Part shown: positions 16,055 to 25,353 of the stretch, piece by piece
Position numbering within the stretch: the stretch's first letter is position 1
Layout of the letters: every line of letters begins with the position of its first letter
Assembly (NCBI RefSeq): GCF_001467615.1
Contig: NZ_LNYA01000018.1
Location: 62,001 to 126,000, forward strand
Length of the DNA: 64,000 nucleotides
DNA from: Legionella erythra
GTDB taxonomy: Bacteria > Pseudomonadota > Gammaproteobacteria > Legionellales > Legionellaceae
Reading direction: 5' to 3'
The notes under the pieces: model-generated
What the model was told of the DNA's origin: nothing
Databases searched by the model: none
The model's input: only the letters and a program-made list of their open reading frames with translations
Position numbers and translations under genes: made by a program

Positions 16055-17176
16055 ATGGTTAGACAACATGTACAATACTATTCTTTTTTTGTGCAGCAAC
16101 TCATGCAAAGAAAAGACAATTCATTAATCAATGCCTGGAATCCCAGCCAACAGGACACCTGGAAGGTGTTGAAACAGGAGGCTATGACCAAGGCCAAAAT
16201 GTTATTTATCAAAGAAAAGCCATCGTTTCTGACCTTGTATCGTTTTCTTGCTGATGCAAGACACCAAATAGCGGTCTCCCTGAAGCAGGAGTCACTTGAA
16301 TACCTGGGTATTCTTCGCGATGAGCACTGCGAATACATTGATACGCCTATAACCTTGTTGCATCCCGACCAAGGCCGATATGCCAGTTTCTTCCCTTGTT
16401 TGGCAGACCGTTACCAGTCATTAAGCCAATGCTTGCCCTTAAATCAGGAGAGCGTCGGGCTTGCGTATCTACTGTTGGGAGCAAAGCAAGAACAGGATAT
16501 TCAGGGGGTCGATTATTTAAACCTTGAACACAATGCGCTGCAGTTAACCTGTTTTTATACCGTCAGGGGTATGAAAGGCAAAAATCCCATCGCCTGGTAT
16601 GCGCTGGTGCACACCCCGCGGACTCAACTGCAGGCTATTTTTGAGCGATTAGAAGCGCTCTACCAACAGCTTGACATAGATAACTCGGCGGGTAACGGCA
16701 AGGTTTTAAAAGAAATAATCTGGTATTTAGCTCATGCCATGCCTTGTGTTCGCGGCAGCGCGGCTATTCTTGAAATGATGATTGGCCTGCTTGCGGAAAC
16801 ATTCGCCATTGATTTTGATTACCCCGAGCACGCAGTTCCTATTGATTTAATTGCATTGTTTACTCCCTCACCCGACGCATTCAATGCCTGCTTTCATTTA
16901 ACTCCGATGGCCGACTTAAAAAAAGAATTGCGTCAAATTCTTGAGGAATGTAAACACAGCGCTTTCTTTTGCAACCAGAATCCTCAGTTAGCTGCCGCCA
17001 GAAAATTACTGAACTGGATTAATGGCTCGACAGACCCATTTAGCCCGGAAGAAATGACCTGCATAAACACCCCGGGTTCCGCATTAAACGAGCGGGTCAG
17101 GCATTACCAGTTAAACGGCAGTTTACCGCTGCTTACGCGATCAAACGGCACGGCATTGACATCCCCAGGTCTTTAA
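16055..17176 (+). CDS. Unrecognised protein, possible secreted effector
   Basis: This protein of up to 373 residues has no signal peptide or membrane helix. The start is uncertain (ATGs at 16055, 16103 and 16184; none has a well-spaced ribosome site). It is mostly helical. The most distinctive block is HAMPCVRGSAAILEMM at residues 227-242 (counted from 16055), preceded by GNGKVLKEIIWYLA, which reads like a catalytic or ligand core. The C-terminus is polar (SNGTALTSPGL). Isolation among housekeeping genes and lack of a familiar fold fit an effector-like or lineage-specific gene, but there is no direct evidence of secretion. The stop overlaps the stop of the convergent MFS gene (TTAA). Confidence 0.6.
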   Translation: MVRQHVQYYSFFVQQLMQRKDNSLINAWNPSQQDTWKVLKQEAMTKAKMLFIKEKPSFLTLYRFLADARHQIAVSLKQESLEYLGILRDEHCEYIDTPITLLHPDQGRYASFFPCLADRYQSLSQCLPLNQESVGLAYLLLGAKQEQDIQGVDYLNLEHNALQLTCFYTVRGMKGKNPIAWYALVHTPRTQLQAIFERLEALYQQLDIDNSAGNGKVLKEIIWYLAHAMPCVRGSAAILEMMIGLLAETFAIDFDYPEHAVPIDLIALFTPSPDAFNACFHLTPMADLKKELRQILEECKHSAFFCNQNPQLAAARKLLNWINGSTDPFSPEEMTCINTPGSALNERVRHYQLNGSLPLLTRSNGTALTSPGL

Positions 17177-18426
17177 GCCGGAGACTTGTCCGCCCGCCAC
17201 TGCCAAAGGATAACCGCTAAGGTCACCGCTGCGAGCAGGCTTAAATACACACCCGGCATGATTAAAACACCGGTGTAATGCACCAGCGTGGTGGCCACGA
17301 ATGCACTCGTGCCGCCAAACAGGGCATTGGCCAGGTTATAGGTCAGCGACAGGCCGGTGTAGCGAAGGGCTGGCGGGAACAGGGCCATCAGCACTGCGGG
17401 AATAACGGCATAACTTAACGTCACCATCACAGCAAAAAGAATCTGGGTGATAACGATAGCATGTGTCGTGGTGCGGCCAAGCCAGTAATAAAGCGGGGTG
17501 GACAGCAGCATGAAGGCCAGCGCCCCTATCATCAACACCCGGTAACGGCCAATTTTATCCGCTGAATAACCGATGAGGGGGCAGCACAGGATGATAACGG
17601 CCAGCGTGACAGTGTTGATGGTCAACGTATGCGGCAATTGAATATGATAAAAATGATGCAGGTAAGTCGCTAAATAAAGGAAGGACAGATAAAAACCAGT
17701 CGATGGCAGCATGACTAGCCCAATGGCTTTGATCATGGTGGTGAGATGATGATTAAACAAATGCGAGAAGGTTACGCCACGGGCTTTTTTATCGGCCAGC
17801 AGGTCGGCAAAGACGGGTGATTCCGGCATATGATGCCGCAGATACAAGCCAATTACGCCCAGAAACAGGCTGAAAAGAAAGGGAACCCGCCAAGCCCAGG
17901 GGACGGTAAAGTAATCGGTCACGGCGGCTGTGGCTGAGCCGAGCAGCAGGCCGAAAAAAGCCGAGGCCATGGCGAGTGATCCATAATAAGTGGCTTTATC
18001 CGCAGGCGCATGCTCCAGTAAATACACAATCGAACCAGTGAATTCACCGCCGACAGCGAGGCCTTGCAACAGTCGGCACAGGATTAACAGCAAGGGTGCC
18101 GCCAGGCCGATTTGGTGATAATCCGGCAAAAGGCCGATGAAAGTAGTGGGAATGGCCATCAACAGAATGGCTGAAGACAAAGCGGTTTTTCGCCCGTAAT
18201 TATCACCGATGTAGCCAAAAATGACTGCACCCAGCGGCCGCATGATAAAGCCGACAGCAAAGACCGCATAGGTCGTCAGTAAAGCCAGCGTCGCATTGTC
18301 ATTGGGAAAAAACAGCGGCGTAATAGTCGCGGCAAAATAGCCGTACAGGGCAAAGTCATACCATTCCAGAATATTGCCAAGCAGTCCGGGTACGACAATG
18401 CGATGCAGAGAAATCGGTTTGTTCAT
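17173..18426 (-). CDS. MFS transporter, metabolite:H+ symporter (ProP-like) family
   Basis: About 417 residues from the ATG at 18426 (an in-frame TTG lies five codons upstream). The N-terminal LLGNILEWYDFALYGYFA and the loop FGYIGDNYGRKTAL (the MFS DxxGRR/K box) mark the MHS subfamily, whose members carry proline/betaine, citrate, alpha-ketoglutarate or shikimate with protons. LQGLAVGGEFTGSIVYLLE is the second MHS block. Twelve helices can be counted. ProP carries a long C-terminal coiled coil for osmosensing; it is absent here, so an osmosensory role is unlikely. Substrate unknown. Confidence 0.87.
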   Translation of the reverse strand: MNKPISLHRIVVPGLLGNILEWYDFALYGYFAATITPLFFPNDNATLALLTTYAVFAVGFIMRPLGAVIFGYIGDNYGRKTALSSAILLMAIPTTFIGLLPDYHQIGLAAPLLLILCRLLQGLAVGGEFTGSIVYLLEHAPADKATYYGSLAMASAFFGLLLGSATAAVTDYFTVPWAWRVPFLFSLFLGVIGLYLRHHMPESPVFADLLADKKARGVTFSHLFNHHLTTMIKAIGLVMLPSTGFYLSFLYLATYLHHFYHIQLPHTLTINTVTLAVIILCCPLIGYSADKIGRYRVLMIGALAFMLLSTPLYYWLGRTTTHAIVITQILFAVMVTLSYAVIPAVLMALFPPALRYTGLSLTYNLANALFGGTSAFVATTLVHYTGVLIMPGVYLSLLAAVTLAVILWQWRADKSPA

Positions 18427-18492
18427 GGCGTTTGGCGGCAAGAATCAATGATAGTATGATGCTGGTATTTCTCCTGGTGGGTCAATAAAAAC

Positions 18493-19911
18493 ATGTCAAA
18501 GGCTTTAATCTGGTTTCGAAGGGACTTACGCTGCCGTGATAACCCAGCTTTGGTCAAGGCTTGCCAACAGCATGATTGTCTCCTGCCCCTGTATCTTTTC
18601 GATGAACAATGCCCTGATTTGGGTGCTGCACAGCACTGGTGGCTGCACCACAGTTTGTTGTCGCTTGAGCAGCAATTGCAGCAGCAGGGTTTAAGTTTAC
18701 ACCTTCGGCGCGGTGATCCTCTGACCTTGCTGCAACAGATAATCCGTGACTTTCAAATTGACAGTGTGTATTGGAACCGCTGTTACGAGCCCGCAGCCAT
18801 CGAGCGTGATCAGCGGATCAAAGCAGCCTTGCAGGCCATGGGCGTTCACGTGGAGAGCAGTAATGGCAGTTTGTTCAATGAGCCCTGGACGGTAAAAAAT
18901 CAAAGCGGTGATTACTTTAAAGTCTTCACCCCCTACTGGAAGCAGAGTTTAAAACAAATCACCCTGCCCCCGCCGGTAACCGTCAGCCGCTGGCCAAAGC
19001 CGGTTACCGGAGTGAGCAGTGAGACGCTTGACAGCTGGCAATTACTCCCTTCAAAACCCAATTGGGCTTCGGCATTCAGCGATTTCTGGCAGCCAGGTGA
19101 AGAAGGGGCTTTGCAAAAACTGGAACGCTTCGTTCACCAGGGATTGCAAGGCTATAAAGAGAAGCGCAACCAGCCGGCACTCACTGCGTCGACGTCCCGA
19201 CTTTCCCCCCACCTTCATTTTGGCGAAATTAGTCCCTGGCAGATTGCACGGGCCATTGAGCAGGCACGGCAAACCCCCGCCTGTGATCACGAGGCAGCGG
19301 ATCATTTTTTGTCGGAATTGGGTTGGCGTGAATTTTCCTATCACCTGCTCTACCATTTTCCCGAGTTACCCAACCGTAACGTCAAAGCGGCGTTTGACGC
19401 GTTTGCCTGGCAGAATGAAGAACGCTTGCTGCACGCCTGGCAACGGGGTAAAACCGGGTATCCCATTGTCGATGCCGGCATGAGGGAGTTGTGGCAGACG
19501 GGGTATATGCACAATCGGGTGCGTATGATCGCGGCGTCCTTTTTGACCAAGCATTTACTGATTGATTGGCGCCTGGGCGCCTCCTGGTTCTGGACGACGC
19601 TCCTGGATGCCGATTTGGCTAACAACTCCGCGAGTTGGCAATGGGTGGCGGGCAGCGGTGCGGATGCCGCTCCTTATTTTCGTATTTTTAACCCGGTGCT
19701 GCAGGGTGAGAAATTTGATGCCAAGGGAGAGTATGTACGCCGTTGGTTGCCGGAATTGCGTGGCCTCGATAACAAATGGATTCATCAACCCTGGCGTGCC
19801 CCCGCTTCGGCCCTGAACCTGACGCTTGGCATGGATTACCCTGTCCCGCTGGTGGATCACGACCACGCCCGGACAAGGGCGCTTGCCCACTATCACCAGT
19901 TGAACGCTTAA
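18493..19911 (+). CDS. phrB: Deoxyribodipyrimidine photolyase (class I)
   Basis: The 472-residue photolyase repairs UV cyclobutane pyrimidine dimers with blue light. The N-terminal photolyase domain begins ALIWFRRDLRCRDNPAL and binds the antenna cofactor. The C-terminal FAD domain has FLSELGWREFSYHLLYHFP, GYPIVDAGMRELWQTGYMHNR, DADLANNSASWQWVAGSG and the tail block ending FNPVLQGEKFD. All class I landmarks are intact. The final TAA overlaps the stop of the convergent purine permease in a TTAA. Confidence 0.95.
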   Translation: MSKALIWFRRDLRCRDNPALVKACQQHDCLLPLYLFDEQCPDLGAAQHWWLHHSLLSLEQQLQQQGLSLHLRRGDPLTLLQQIIRDFQIDSVYWNRCYEPAAIERDQRIKAALQAMGVHVESSNGSLFNEPWTVKNQSGDYFKVFTPYWKQSLKQITLPPPVTVSRWPKPVTGVSSETLDSWQLLPSKPNWASAFSDFWQPGEEGALQKLERFVHQGLQGYKEKRNQPALTASTSRLSPHLHFGEISPWQIARAIEQARQTPACDHEAADHFLSELGWREFSYHLLYHFPELPNRNVKAAFDAFAWQNEERLLHAWQRGKTGYPIVDAGMRELWQTGYMHNRVRMIAASFLTKHLLIDWRLGASWFWTTLLDADLANNSASWQWVAGSGADAAPYFRIFNPVLQGEKFDAKGEYVRRWLPELRGLDNKWIHQPWRAPASALNLTLGMDYPVPLVDHDHARTRALAHYHQLNA

Positions 19912-21185
19912 CTGATAATAAAAAACACCACAAAAATAAGGGTCAGGAGAATGACCCAGGCATTGATTGCCTGCCGGGTGATTAATTTTAGCAGCGTGTA
20001 CAAAATGATGCCGCTGCCAATCCCGTCAGCAATCGATGAGGTGAATGGAATCATCATGATAGTAAACATGCAAGGGGCTGTTTCGGTCATGTCTGTGAGT
20101 TTTAATTCACTGACATGTTTCATCATGCAGCACGCCACGTACAACAAGGCGGGACCCACGGCATAGCTGGGAATCATTTGAGCTAACGGGAAGAAAAACA
20201 GCATCAACAGAAAACCGGCGGCAATGACCAGGGCCGTAAGCCCCGTGCGCCCGCCGCTCTCAATGCCGGCGGCCGATTCGATATAAGGCGAGGTGCTGGC
20301 GGAGCCCAAAACACCGGCTAAGGTCGAGGCGGCTGCATCGGCCGTCAGGCTGCGGCTTAAGCGCTGTGGGTAATCTTTTTCATGTTTAAACAGTGATTGA
20401 TTCAGTAAACCTATCAGCGTACCGGTCGCATCAAAGACGGCGATAAGGAAAAAGGTAAAGGTCGCTTTGATGGCGGCAATCGAGGAAAGGCCAGAAAAAT
20501 CGAGCGCTAGAAATGTCGCCTGCATGGAGGGCGGTAATGCCACAATGCCTTGCCAATGCGTCAAACCAGCAATCAGGCTTAAAAGGCTGATGCTGAGGAT
20601 GCTGATGATAATCGCCGCCGGTACTTTAAAATAATCGAGGATGAGAATGAACAGAAAGCCAAGAAAAAAAAGCAGGCTTTCAATGCGTGTGATGTCGCCG
20701 AGGCGCATCATGGTGTGTGCATCGCTGACAATAATCTGGCTGCTCTTTAAAGCAATCAGTGCAATGAGCAGGCTGATGCCGATGAGGATGGCGATTTGCA
20801 GATTTTGTGGAATGGCTTCAAGCAGCAAACGCCTGAGGGGTGTTAAGCTGACGATAAAAAACAGCAGACCGGAAATGAATACCATGGCCAGGGCATGCGG
20901 CCAGTCAATGCCCATGCTAAGCACGACGCTGTAGGTGAAATAGATGTTTAACGCCATGCCTGGCGCGACGCCAATGGGGGTGTTGGCCCACCAGCCGGTG
21001 AGTGCGCAGGCAAAGGCCGTCACCAGGCAGGTGGCGGTAAATACAGCACCCTGATCCATGCCGGCTTCATGGAGAATGGCCGGGTTGACAAAGGCAATGT
21101 AGACCATGGTCAGAAAGGTGGTTATGCCGGCGATAATTTCTTGAGTGATTGAAACCGAAGCAACATCCTTTTTGGCTTTTTCCAT
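19908..21185 (-). CDS. NCS2 purine permease, AzgA-like (guanine/hypoxanthine)
   Basis: About 425 residues from the ATG at 21185 (an in-frame TTG lies ten codons upstream). The pattern ITTFLTMVYIAFVNPAIL near the start, APGMALNIYF, FDATGTLIGLLNQ and SASTSPYIESAAGIESGGRTGL are hallmarks of the AzgA/PbuG branch of nucleobase-cation symporters. Family members import guanine, hypoxanthine or adenine with protons. At least twelve hydrophobic helices are visible. No purine riboswitch is seen in the 60 bases upstream. Confidence 0.9.
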   Translation of the reverse strand: MEKAKKDVASVSITQEIIAGITTFLTMVYIAFVNPAILHEAGMDQGAVFTATCLVTAFACALTGWWANTPIGVAPGMALNIYFTYSVVLSMGIDWPHALAMVFISGLLFFIVSLTPLRRLLLEAIPQNLQIAILIGISLLIALIALKSSQIIVSDAHTMMRLGDITRIESLLFFLGFLFILILDYFKVPAAIIISILSISLLSLIAGLTHWQGIVALPPSMQATFLALDFSGLSSIAAIKATFTFFLIAVFDATGTLIGLLNQSLFKHEKDYPQRLSRSLTADAAASTLAGVLGSASTSPYIESAAGIESGGRTGLTALVIAAGFLLMLFFFPLAQMIPSYAVGPALLYVACCMMKHVSELKLTDMTETAPCMFTIMMIPFTSSIADGIGSGIILYTLLKLITRQAINAWVILLTLIFVVFFIIS

Positions 21186-21246
21186 GGTTCTAAGGGTACT
21201 TGGGGTAAAACGCAATCGTACACAACGAACACCGGGCTTGGCAATC

Positions 21247-22053
21247 TCAGATGTGGAGATTTAATACGCTGAAAATGATTTCAATGGTAATTAAAACAAT
21301 AATGATCACTTCCAAACCATGAGAGTGGCGATTTTCCAGGTAACTGTTAAACATGTCAAAAATTTCGTTTAAGGTGTCTAAGCGATGGTTCAGGGCATTT
21401 ACCCGGCGCTGGATATGAAGGTAGCGCTCCAGCATCGTGTAGTATTCTTCAAGCGTTGGATGCTGCCAGAAATATTTGGGATGGTAGAGGAAATTACTGA
21501 TTAAATTCATTTCAGTAATGGTCCCTAAAATTTCGCCGATAACCTGCCTTATCTGATTGCGGGTGATTCGCATCTGGCCTTTATTGGAGATGCTTTGGAT
21601 CATGGGGGTGTATTTTTCAATCAAGGCTTCAATGACCGTTTCAAAATACTGCAGTTTGACTGATTGCGAAAAACCATAAGAAAGGCTCAATTTCAGTTCT
21701 TCATTATCGCCTTCGATGATGAGGCAATCCACATCAAAAAAATCATGGGGCTCAATGGCGGTACGATCACCGATTTGATAGCTGAACTCATCACGAACAC
21801 GGAAGGGGACCGGTTTGTCGACAAACAGGCGAATGGTATCAAGGTAATTGCGTATGCGGTGGCGTTTAATCCCCCAGGAGACCACTGTCCCGTTTTTAAA
21901 AACAAACAGGGTATAGGTATTGGCGTCAATGGGGCTTAGTTTTAATACATCGCGGGAACGAACGGATGAATAGCCAACCAGCGCTGTTTTAAAATGATGA
22001 TCCAGACGGGTCAGATCAATGGTATTACCGATACAATAACTTAGGCATTCCAT
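21247..22053 (-). CDS. RMD1/YagE-family (DUF155) protein
   Basis: The 268-residue protein matches the RMD1 family by overall layout. An N-terminal beta-rich domain includes YTLFVFKNGTVVSWG. A helical middle (IRQVIGEILGTITEMNLISNFLYHPKYFWQHP) and a long helix with RYLHIQRRVNALNHRLDTLNEIFDMF follow, and a single C-terminal transmembrane segment (VIIIVLITIEIIFSVL) closes it. In yeast, RMD1/RMD8 relatives act in meiosis and mitochondrial organisation; bacterial members are uncharacterised. It is a tail-anchored membrane protein with most of its mass probably in the cytosol. A terminator (22070-22108) separates it from the upstream XRE gene. Confidence 0.85.
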   Translation of the reverse strand: MECLSYCIGNTIDLTRLDHHFKTALVGYSSVRSRDVLKLSPIDANTYTLFVFKNGTVVSWGIKRHRIRNYLDTIRLFVDKPVPFRVRDEFSYQIGDRTAIEPHDFFDVDCLIIEGDNEELKLSLSYGFSQSVKLQYFETVIEALIEKYTPMIQSISNKGQMRITRNQIRQVIGEILGTITEMNLISNFLYHPKYFWQHPTLEEYYTMLERYLHIQRRVNALNHRLDTLNEIFDMFNSYLENRHSHGLEVIIIVLITIEIIFSVLNLHI

Positions 22054-22069
22054 AATAGGTTCTCAAAAT

Positions 22070-22108
22070 GGCAATAGCACCCATGAGCACTGTGCACATG
22101 GGTTTGCC
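22070..22108 (-). terminator. Terminator hairpin between XRE gene and RMD1 gene
   Basis: A two-part stem: inner ACCCATG / CATGGGT (22079-22085, 22097-22103) and outer GGCAA / TTGCC (22070-22074, 22104-22108). On the minus strand the stem is followed by ATTTTG, a short U-rich tail. It lies 28 bases after the XRE stop. Confidence 0.65.
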
Positions 22109-22135
22109 TGCAAGTATACCGCAAACGCTTAAAAA

Positions 22136-22405
22136 CTACTCGGTCTCCGCCGTTTCTTTACCAGAATATGCTTTTTTGCGATCGGTCACACCACTGAGCC
22201 ATTGTGGACAAACTTCAAGAATTTCAGCGATCTTGTCCAATTGCTCCGGTGACGGCAGCAAATGGCCAAAGAGCATGGCATTGGCCAAATGGCGGGTGAC
22301 ACCGAAAACCTTGGCCACGGCCTTGGTCTTTTCTGTAATATCTTCTGGGAAATCCAACAACGCCAATTCACGATTGAAACGTTGTGAGAATACTTTATTA
22401 TTCAT
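22136..22405 (-). CDS. Small XRE/CI-type helix-turn-helix protein
   Basis: An 89-residue protein, mostly one HTH domain: residues about 25-70 read KTKAVAKVFGVTRHLANAMLFG then LPSPEQLDKIAEILEVCPQWLS, the pattern of Cro/CI N-terminal domains including the trailing WL(L/S)G. A good ribosome site (GGAG, seven bases before the ATG) supports the start. No second, dimerisation domain is present. A perfect 18-base inverted repeat 26 bases upstream of the ATG (22431-22448) is a natural candidate operator, implying autorepression. It may be a domesticated phage repressor, but no phage genes surround it. Confidence 0.8.
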   Translation of the reverse strand: MNNKVFSQRFNRELALLDFPEDITEKTKAVAKVFGVTRHLANAMLFGHLLPSPEQLDKIAEILEVCPQWLSGVTDRKKAYSGKETAETE

Positions 22406-22430
22406 TCTTCACTCCATGAAATCGTCCTGC

Positions 22431-22448
22431 CAGCATCTACGGATGCTG
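22431..22448 (-). promoter_or_regulatory. Candidate XRE operator
   Basis: The perfect repeat CAGCATC-TACG-GATGCTG lies between the ATG of the XRE gene and a minus-strand TTGACA (22459-22464) that could be its -35 box. The -10 would then fall inside the repeat, so binding would block the promoter. Confidence 0.45.
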
Positions 22449-22579
22449 TCCACTCGCCTGTCAATCCTTGATACAGGGTTAATCTGTTATAACTTATTTT
22501 TTTTACGAGGCAAAGTGTTTTTGCCTGAAGATGGCATTTTTTTCAATATTATCCAGATGTTGTGTCAAGTCATGCGGAC

Positions 22580-23815
22580 TTAATCCAGTAATTGCATCAC
22601 GTGATTGGAATATTCAATGCCATCGAGGTAAGCAGAAATGAAGCTGTCGGGTGGGAAATTAAAGTCCCTCAGTTTTTCAAATTCTCCCCGTTCATAAAAT
22701 TCGACCGCCGACAGGATGTGCCCTATACCGCCTTTACGATGCAGCAGGGCTTTATTTAATTCCTCACTTAAAGAAATTTTGGCGAGCAGGGTCGGCATGG
22801 GTTCATTTAAAACAGCGTCCAGGGTCGATAACATCCCCACCGTGTAAGCCTGATGCGGCGGGGCAATTCCGGTTTGCCGAGCCAGGGATTGGCACATTTT
22901 GGCACGAATCAAGGTTTGTTCAAGCACGCTGTGGGCGACATCATCGAGGCTTGAAACCAGTAAAAGGCTTATCCAGTCGCGGATTTGAATCAGCCCCAGT
23001 TGTTGAATGGCATCCATGAGGCTATCAATTTTTTTCCCTGCGTATAAGGCGGCTGAATTGGCCAGCCTTAAAATACGGTAACTTAATTTGGGAATCTGCA
23101 GAATAATTTCTTCCACACGCTCCATGTGGATATCGGGATTATGCAACTCCGTGAGCAGTCGCAGTAAATGGGTTTTATTTTCTGAAATTTTTTCACCGCG
23201 GATTAAATCGGGGCGATTAAAAAAATAACCCTGAAAAAGATGAAATCCCAATTCCTGGCAGCGGGTAAAATGCGGCCTGGTTTCGATTTTTTCAGCAAGG
23301 AGTTTGCCTTTAAATTTAAGGTTTTTTAACAGTGCCAGTTGCTCAATGACCTCGGCTTCCGATAAATTCAACACATCGATTTTGATGACATCGGCAATCG
23401 CGATTAGAGGCAGTAACTCGTCTTTGTAGACAAAGTCATCAAGTGCAAATTTATACCCGCGCTTGGCCAGCGCGTGAACAACCCCAATCAGTTCGTCATC
23501 CACATAGGTGTCTTCCAGAATTTCAATGACGATTTTATTGCTGGGTAATAATTTGGGGATTTGTTCAATCAGGTGCTTGCGGGTGAAATTAATGTAAGCG
23601 GGGTAACTGCCAATAATTAATTCCAGATCAAGATGGGCAAATAAATGCGAAATGACGAAGGAGGTGGCTTTATCCCCTTCGAAGGAATTGGCGGGACTAA
23701 GATTGGCCTGTAAGCTGTCGCCATCACGATACAGCAATTCATAAGCGCATACCGTGCCGGAACTATTAAAAATCTCTTGTCGCGCAAATAAAGTTCCCAG
23801 AACTGGCTCCATCAA
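22580..23815 (-). CDS. EAL-HDOD protein with degenerate EAL domain (YuxH type)
   Basis: A 411-residue cytoplasmic protein with an EAL-fold domain (residues 1-200) and an HDOD domain (about 205-400, including LSYRILRLANSAAL and QLGLIQIRDWISLLL). The signature Glu-Ala-Leu of c-di-GMP phosphodiesterases is replaced (YELLYRD), although later elements survive: LDDF, IKIDVLNL, the lysine block KLLAEKIET and QGYFFNRP. YuxH-type proteins are commonly thought to act as signalling or binding modules rather than as phosphodiesterases, so catalysis is unlikely. The gene is monocistronic; its start has two ATGs in tandem. Confidence 0.87.
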   Translation of the reverse strand: MMEPVLGTLFARQEIFNSSGTVCAYELLYRDGDSLQANLSPANSFEGDKATSFVISHLFAHLDLELIIGSYPAYINFTRKHLIEQIPKLLPSNKIVIEILEDTYVDDELIGVVHALAKRGYKFALDDFVYKDELLPLIAIADVIKIDVLNLSEAEVIEQLALLKNLKFKGKLLAEKIETRPHFTRCQELGFHLFQGYFFNRPDLIRGEKISENKTHLLRLLTELHNPDIHMERVEEIILQIPKLSYRILRLANSAALYAGKKIDSLMDAIQQLGLIQIRDWISLLLVSSLDDVAHSVLEQTLIRAKMCQSLARQTGIAPPHQAYTVGMLSTLDAVLNEPMPTLLAKISLSEELNKALLHRKGGIGHILSAVEFYERGEFEKLRDFNFPPDSFISAYLDGIEYSNHVMQLLD

Positions 23816-23891
23816 TTTCTTACCGCGTCTAAGCTAAGTATAATCGACAAATAACGACTTTCTATTGGTTTTCAATAAAAAGATTGCACCG

Positions 23892-23911
23892 CCGGGAATT
23901 AATTTTCCCGG
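23892..23911 (-). terminator. Hairpin spanning the gcvPB stop codon
   Basis: CCGGGAA / TTCCCGG with a six-base AT loop overlaps the last codons and the stop of gcvPB. On the minus strand the T-run follows only about ten bases later, so this is a possible operon-end terminator of moderate quality. Confidence 0.4.
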
Positions 23912-25353
23912 CCGTAAAAATTCAAATCCAGCTCGCGCGCGGCCCGGACATCATCGAGACGTTTAACCGGCATGGTATGCGGTGCGTTCTGAACAAGCTC
24001 TGGATTTTTCTGCGCCTCCTCCCGAATGGCCTGCATGGCCGCAATAAAACGGTCGAGCTCAGCCCGACATTCGGTTTCGGTGGGTTCGATTAACAGGCAT
24101 TCCGGCACCAACAGCGGGAAATAAGTTGTGGGCGCATGGAAGCCGTAGTCGAGCAGGCGTTTAGCGAGATCCATGGCGGTAATGCCAAAATTTTTCTTGT
24201 CCTGACTTAAGGTTAAGATGAATTCATGGCTCGCGCGTCGTCCGGGATAGGCCGCATGAAATCCTGCTTTGGTTAAAGAGGCCAATAAATAATTGGCGTT
24301 CAAGGTGGCCAGGTCAGCCACTTCCGACAAACCTTCTTTACCCAATACACGGATATAAAAGTAGGCGCGCAACAGAATGCCGGCATTGCCCATGAACGTT
24401 GAGAGACGGCCGATGCTTTGCGGGTAATCGGCGCGGGCTGCCCAACGGTACTGATCCTGCTCTTTAATCACAATGGGCAAGGGTAAATAGGGCAGCAGGC
24501 GGTTGCCGACTGCAACAGGGCCTGCACCCGGACCTCCGCCGCCATGTGGGGTGGCGAATGTTTTATGCAGGTTTAAGTGCATGACGTCAAAGCCCATGTC
24601 GCCCGGACGCACTTTACCCAGGATGGCATTAAGATTGGCGCCATCATAGTAGAGTAATCCACCGGCCTGATGGACAATCGTCGCGATGTCTTTAATCTGA
24701 CGCATGAACAGACCCAGTGTGGAGGGATTGGTTAACATAATCCCCGCGGTTCTCGGTCCGACTTTGCTTTTCAGCACATCCAAATCGATATCGCCGTCTT
24801 TCGATGTTTCAATTTCAACCACCTTAAAACCGCACATGGCTGCGGAAGCGGGATTTGTACCATGGGCCGCTTCGGGGATGAGAATTTCATCCCTGGCCGT
24901 ATCGCCACGGGATTGATGATAGGCTTTAATCATGGCTACCCCGGCAAATTCTCCCTGGGAGCCTGCCATCGGTGTTAAGGAGACGCCGGGCATGCCCGTT
25001 ATTTCGGCAATATACGTTTGCAACTCATAGAGCGCCTGTAAAAATCCCTGGCTGTTTTCGGCGGGCGTCAGCGGATGGCGATTGTTGAAGCCTTCAAGCA
25101 TGGCGGCCTTGTGGACACCACGGGGATTGTATTTCATGGTGCAGGATCCGAGGGGATAGAAATGGGTGTCGATGGAGAAGTTTTTTTGCGACAAACGCGT
25201 GTAGTGCCTGACCACCTGTAACTCAGAACAGGATGGCAGACGCGGTGGATTTTTACGTAAAAATCGCGCCGGGATATCCTGAGAGGGGCGCTGCGGCCCC
25301 GGGGCTTGCGCGGTGGCTTGCCGATGCGTTTGCGAACGCTCAAAAATCAACAT
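23899..25353 (-). CDS. gcvPB: Glycine dehydrogenase (decarboxylating) subunit 2
   Basis: The C-terminal half of the split P-protein (484 residues), which decarboxylates glycine with PLP and hands the aminomethyl group to lipoyl-GcvH. The PLP lysine sits in [41 protein letters not shown] and [15 protein letters not shown] context are all present, and [18 protein letters not shown] follows. The start ATG has GGAGGG upstream and overlaps the end of the YciI-like gene by seven bases. The two-subunit P-protein is the form usual in Legionella-like and many other bacteria. Confidence 0.95.
   Translation of the reverse strand: MLIFERSQTHRQATAQAPGPQRPSQDIPARFLRKNPPRLPSCSELQVVRHYTRLSQKNFSIDTHFYPLGSCTMKYNPRGVHKAAMLEGFNNRHPLTPAENSQGFLQALYELQTYIAEITGMPGVSLTPMAGSQGEFAGVAMIKAYHQSRGDTARDEILIPEAAHGTNPASAAMCGFKVVEIETSKDGDIDLDVLKSKVGPRTAGIMLTNPSTLGLFMRQIKDIATIVHQAGGLLYYDGANLNAILGKVRPGDMGFDVMHLNLHKTFATPHGGGGPGAGPVAVGNRLLPYLPLPIVIKEQDQYRWAARADYPQSIGRLSTFMGNAGILLRAYFYIRVLGKEGLSEVADLATLNANYLLASLTKAGFHAAYPGRRASHEFILTLSQDKKNFGITAMDLAKRLLDYGFHAPTTYFPLLVPECLLIEPTETECRAELDRFIAAMQAIREEAQKNPELVQNAPHTMPVKRLDDVRAARELDLNFYGREN

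Noticed and set aside
15989..16108. Longer N-terminus of the CDP-alcohol phosphatidyltransferase
   Set aside because: The in-frame extension to 16108 lacks a ribosome site and would overlap the divergent gene, while the ATG at 15988 has a good one.
17170..17178. Frameshift or gene fusion at overlapping stops (also at 19908-19911)
   Set aside because: Both places are simply convergent genes whose TAA stops share a TTAA; both proteins have complete family C-termini or plausible ends.
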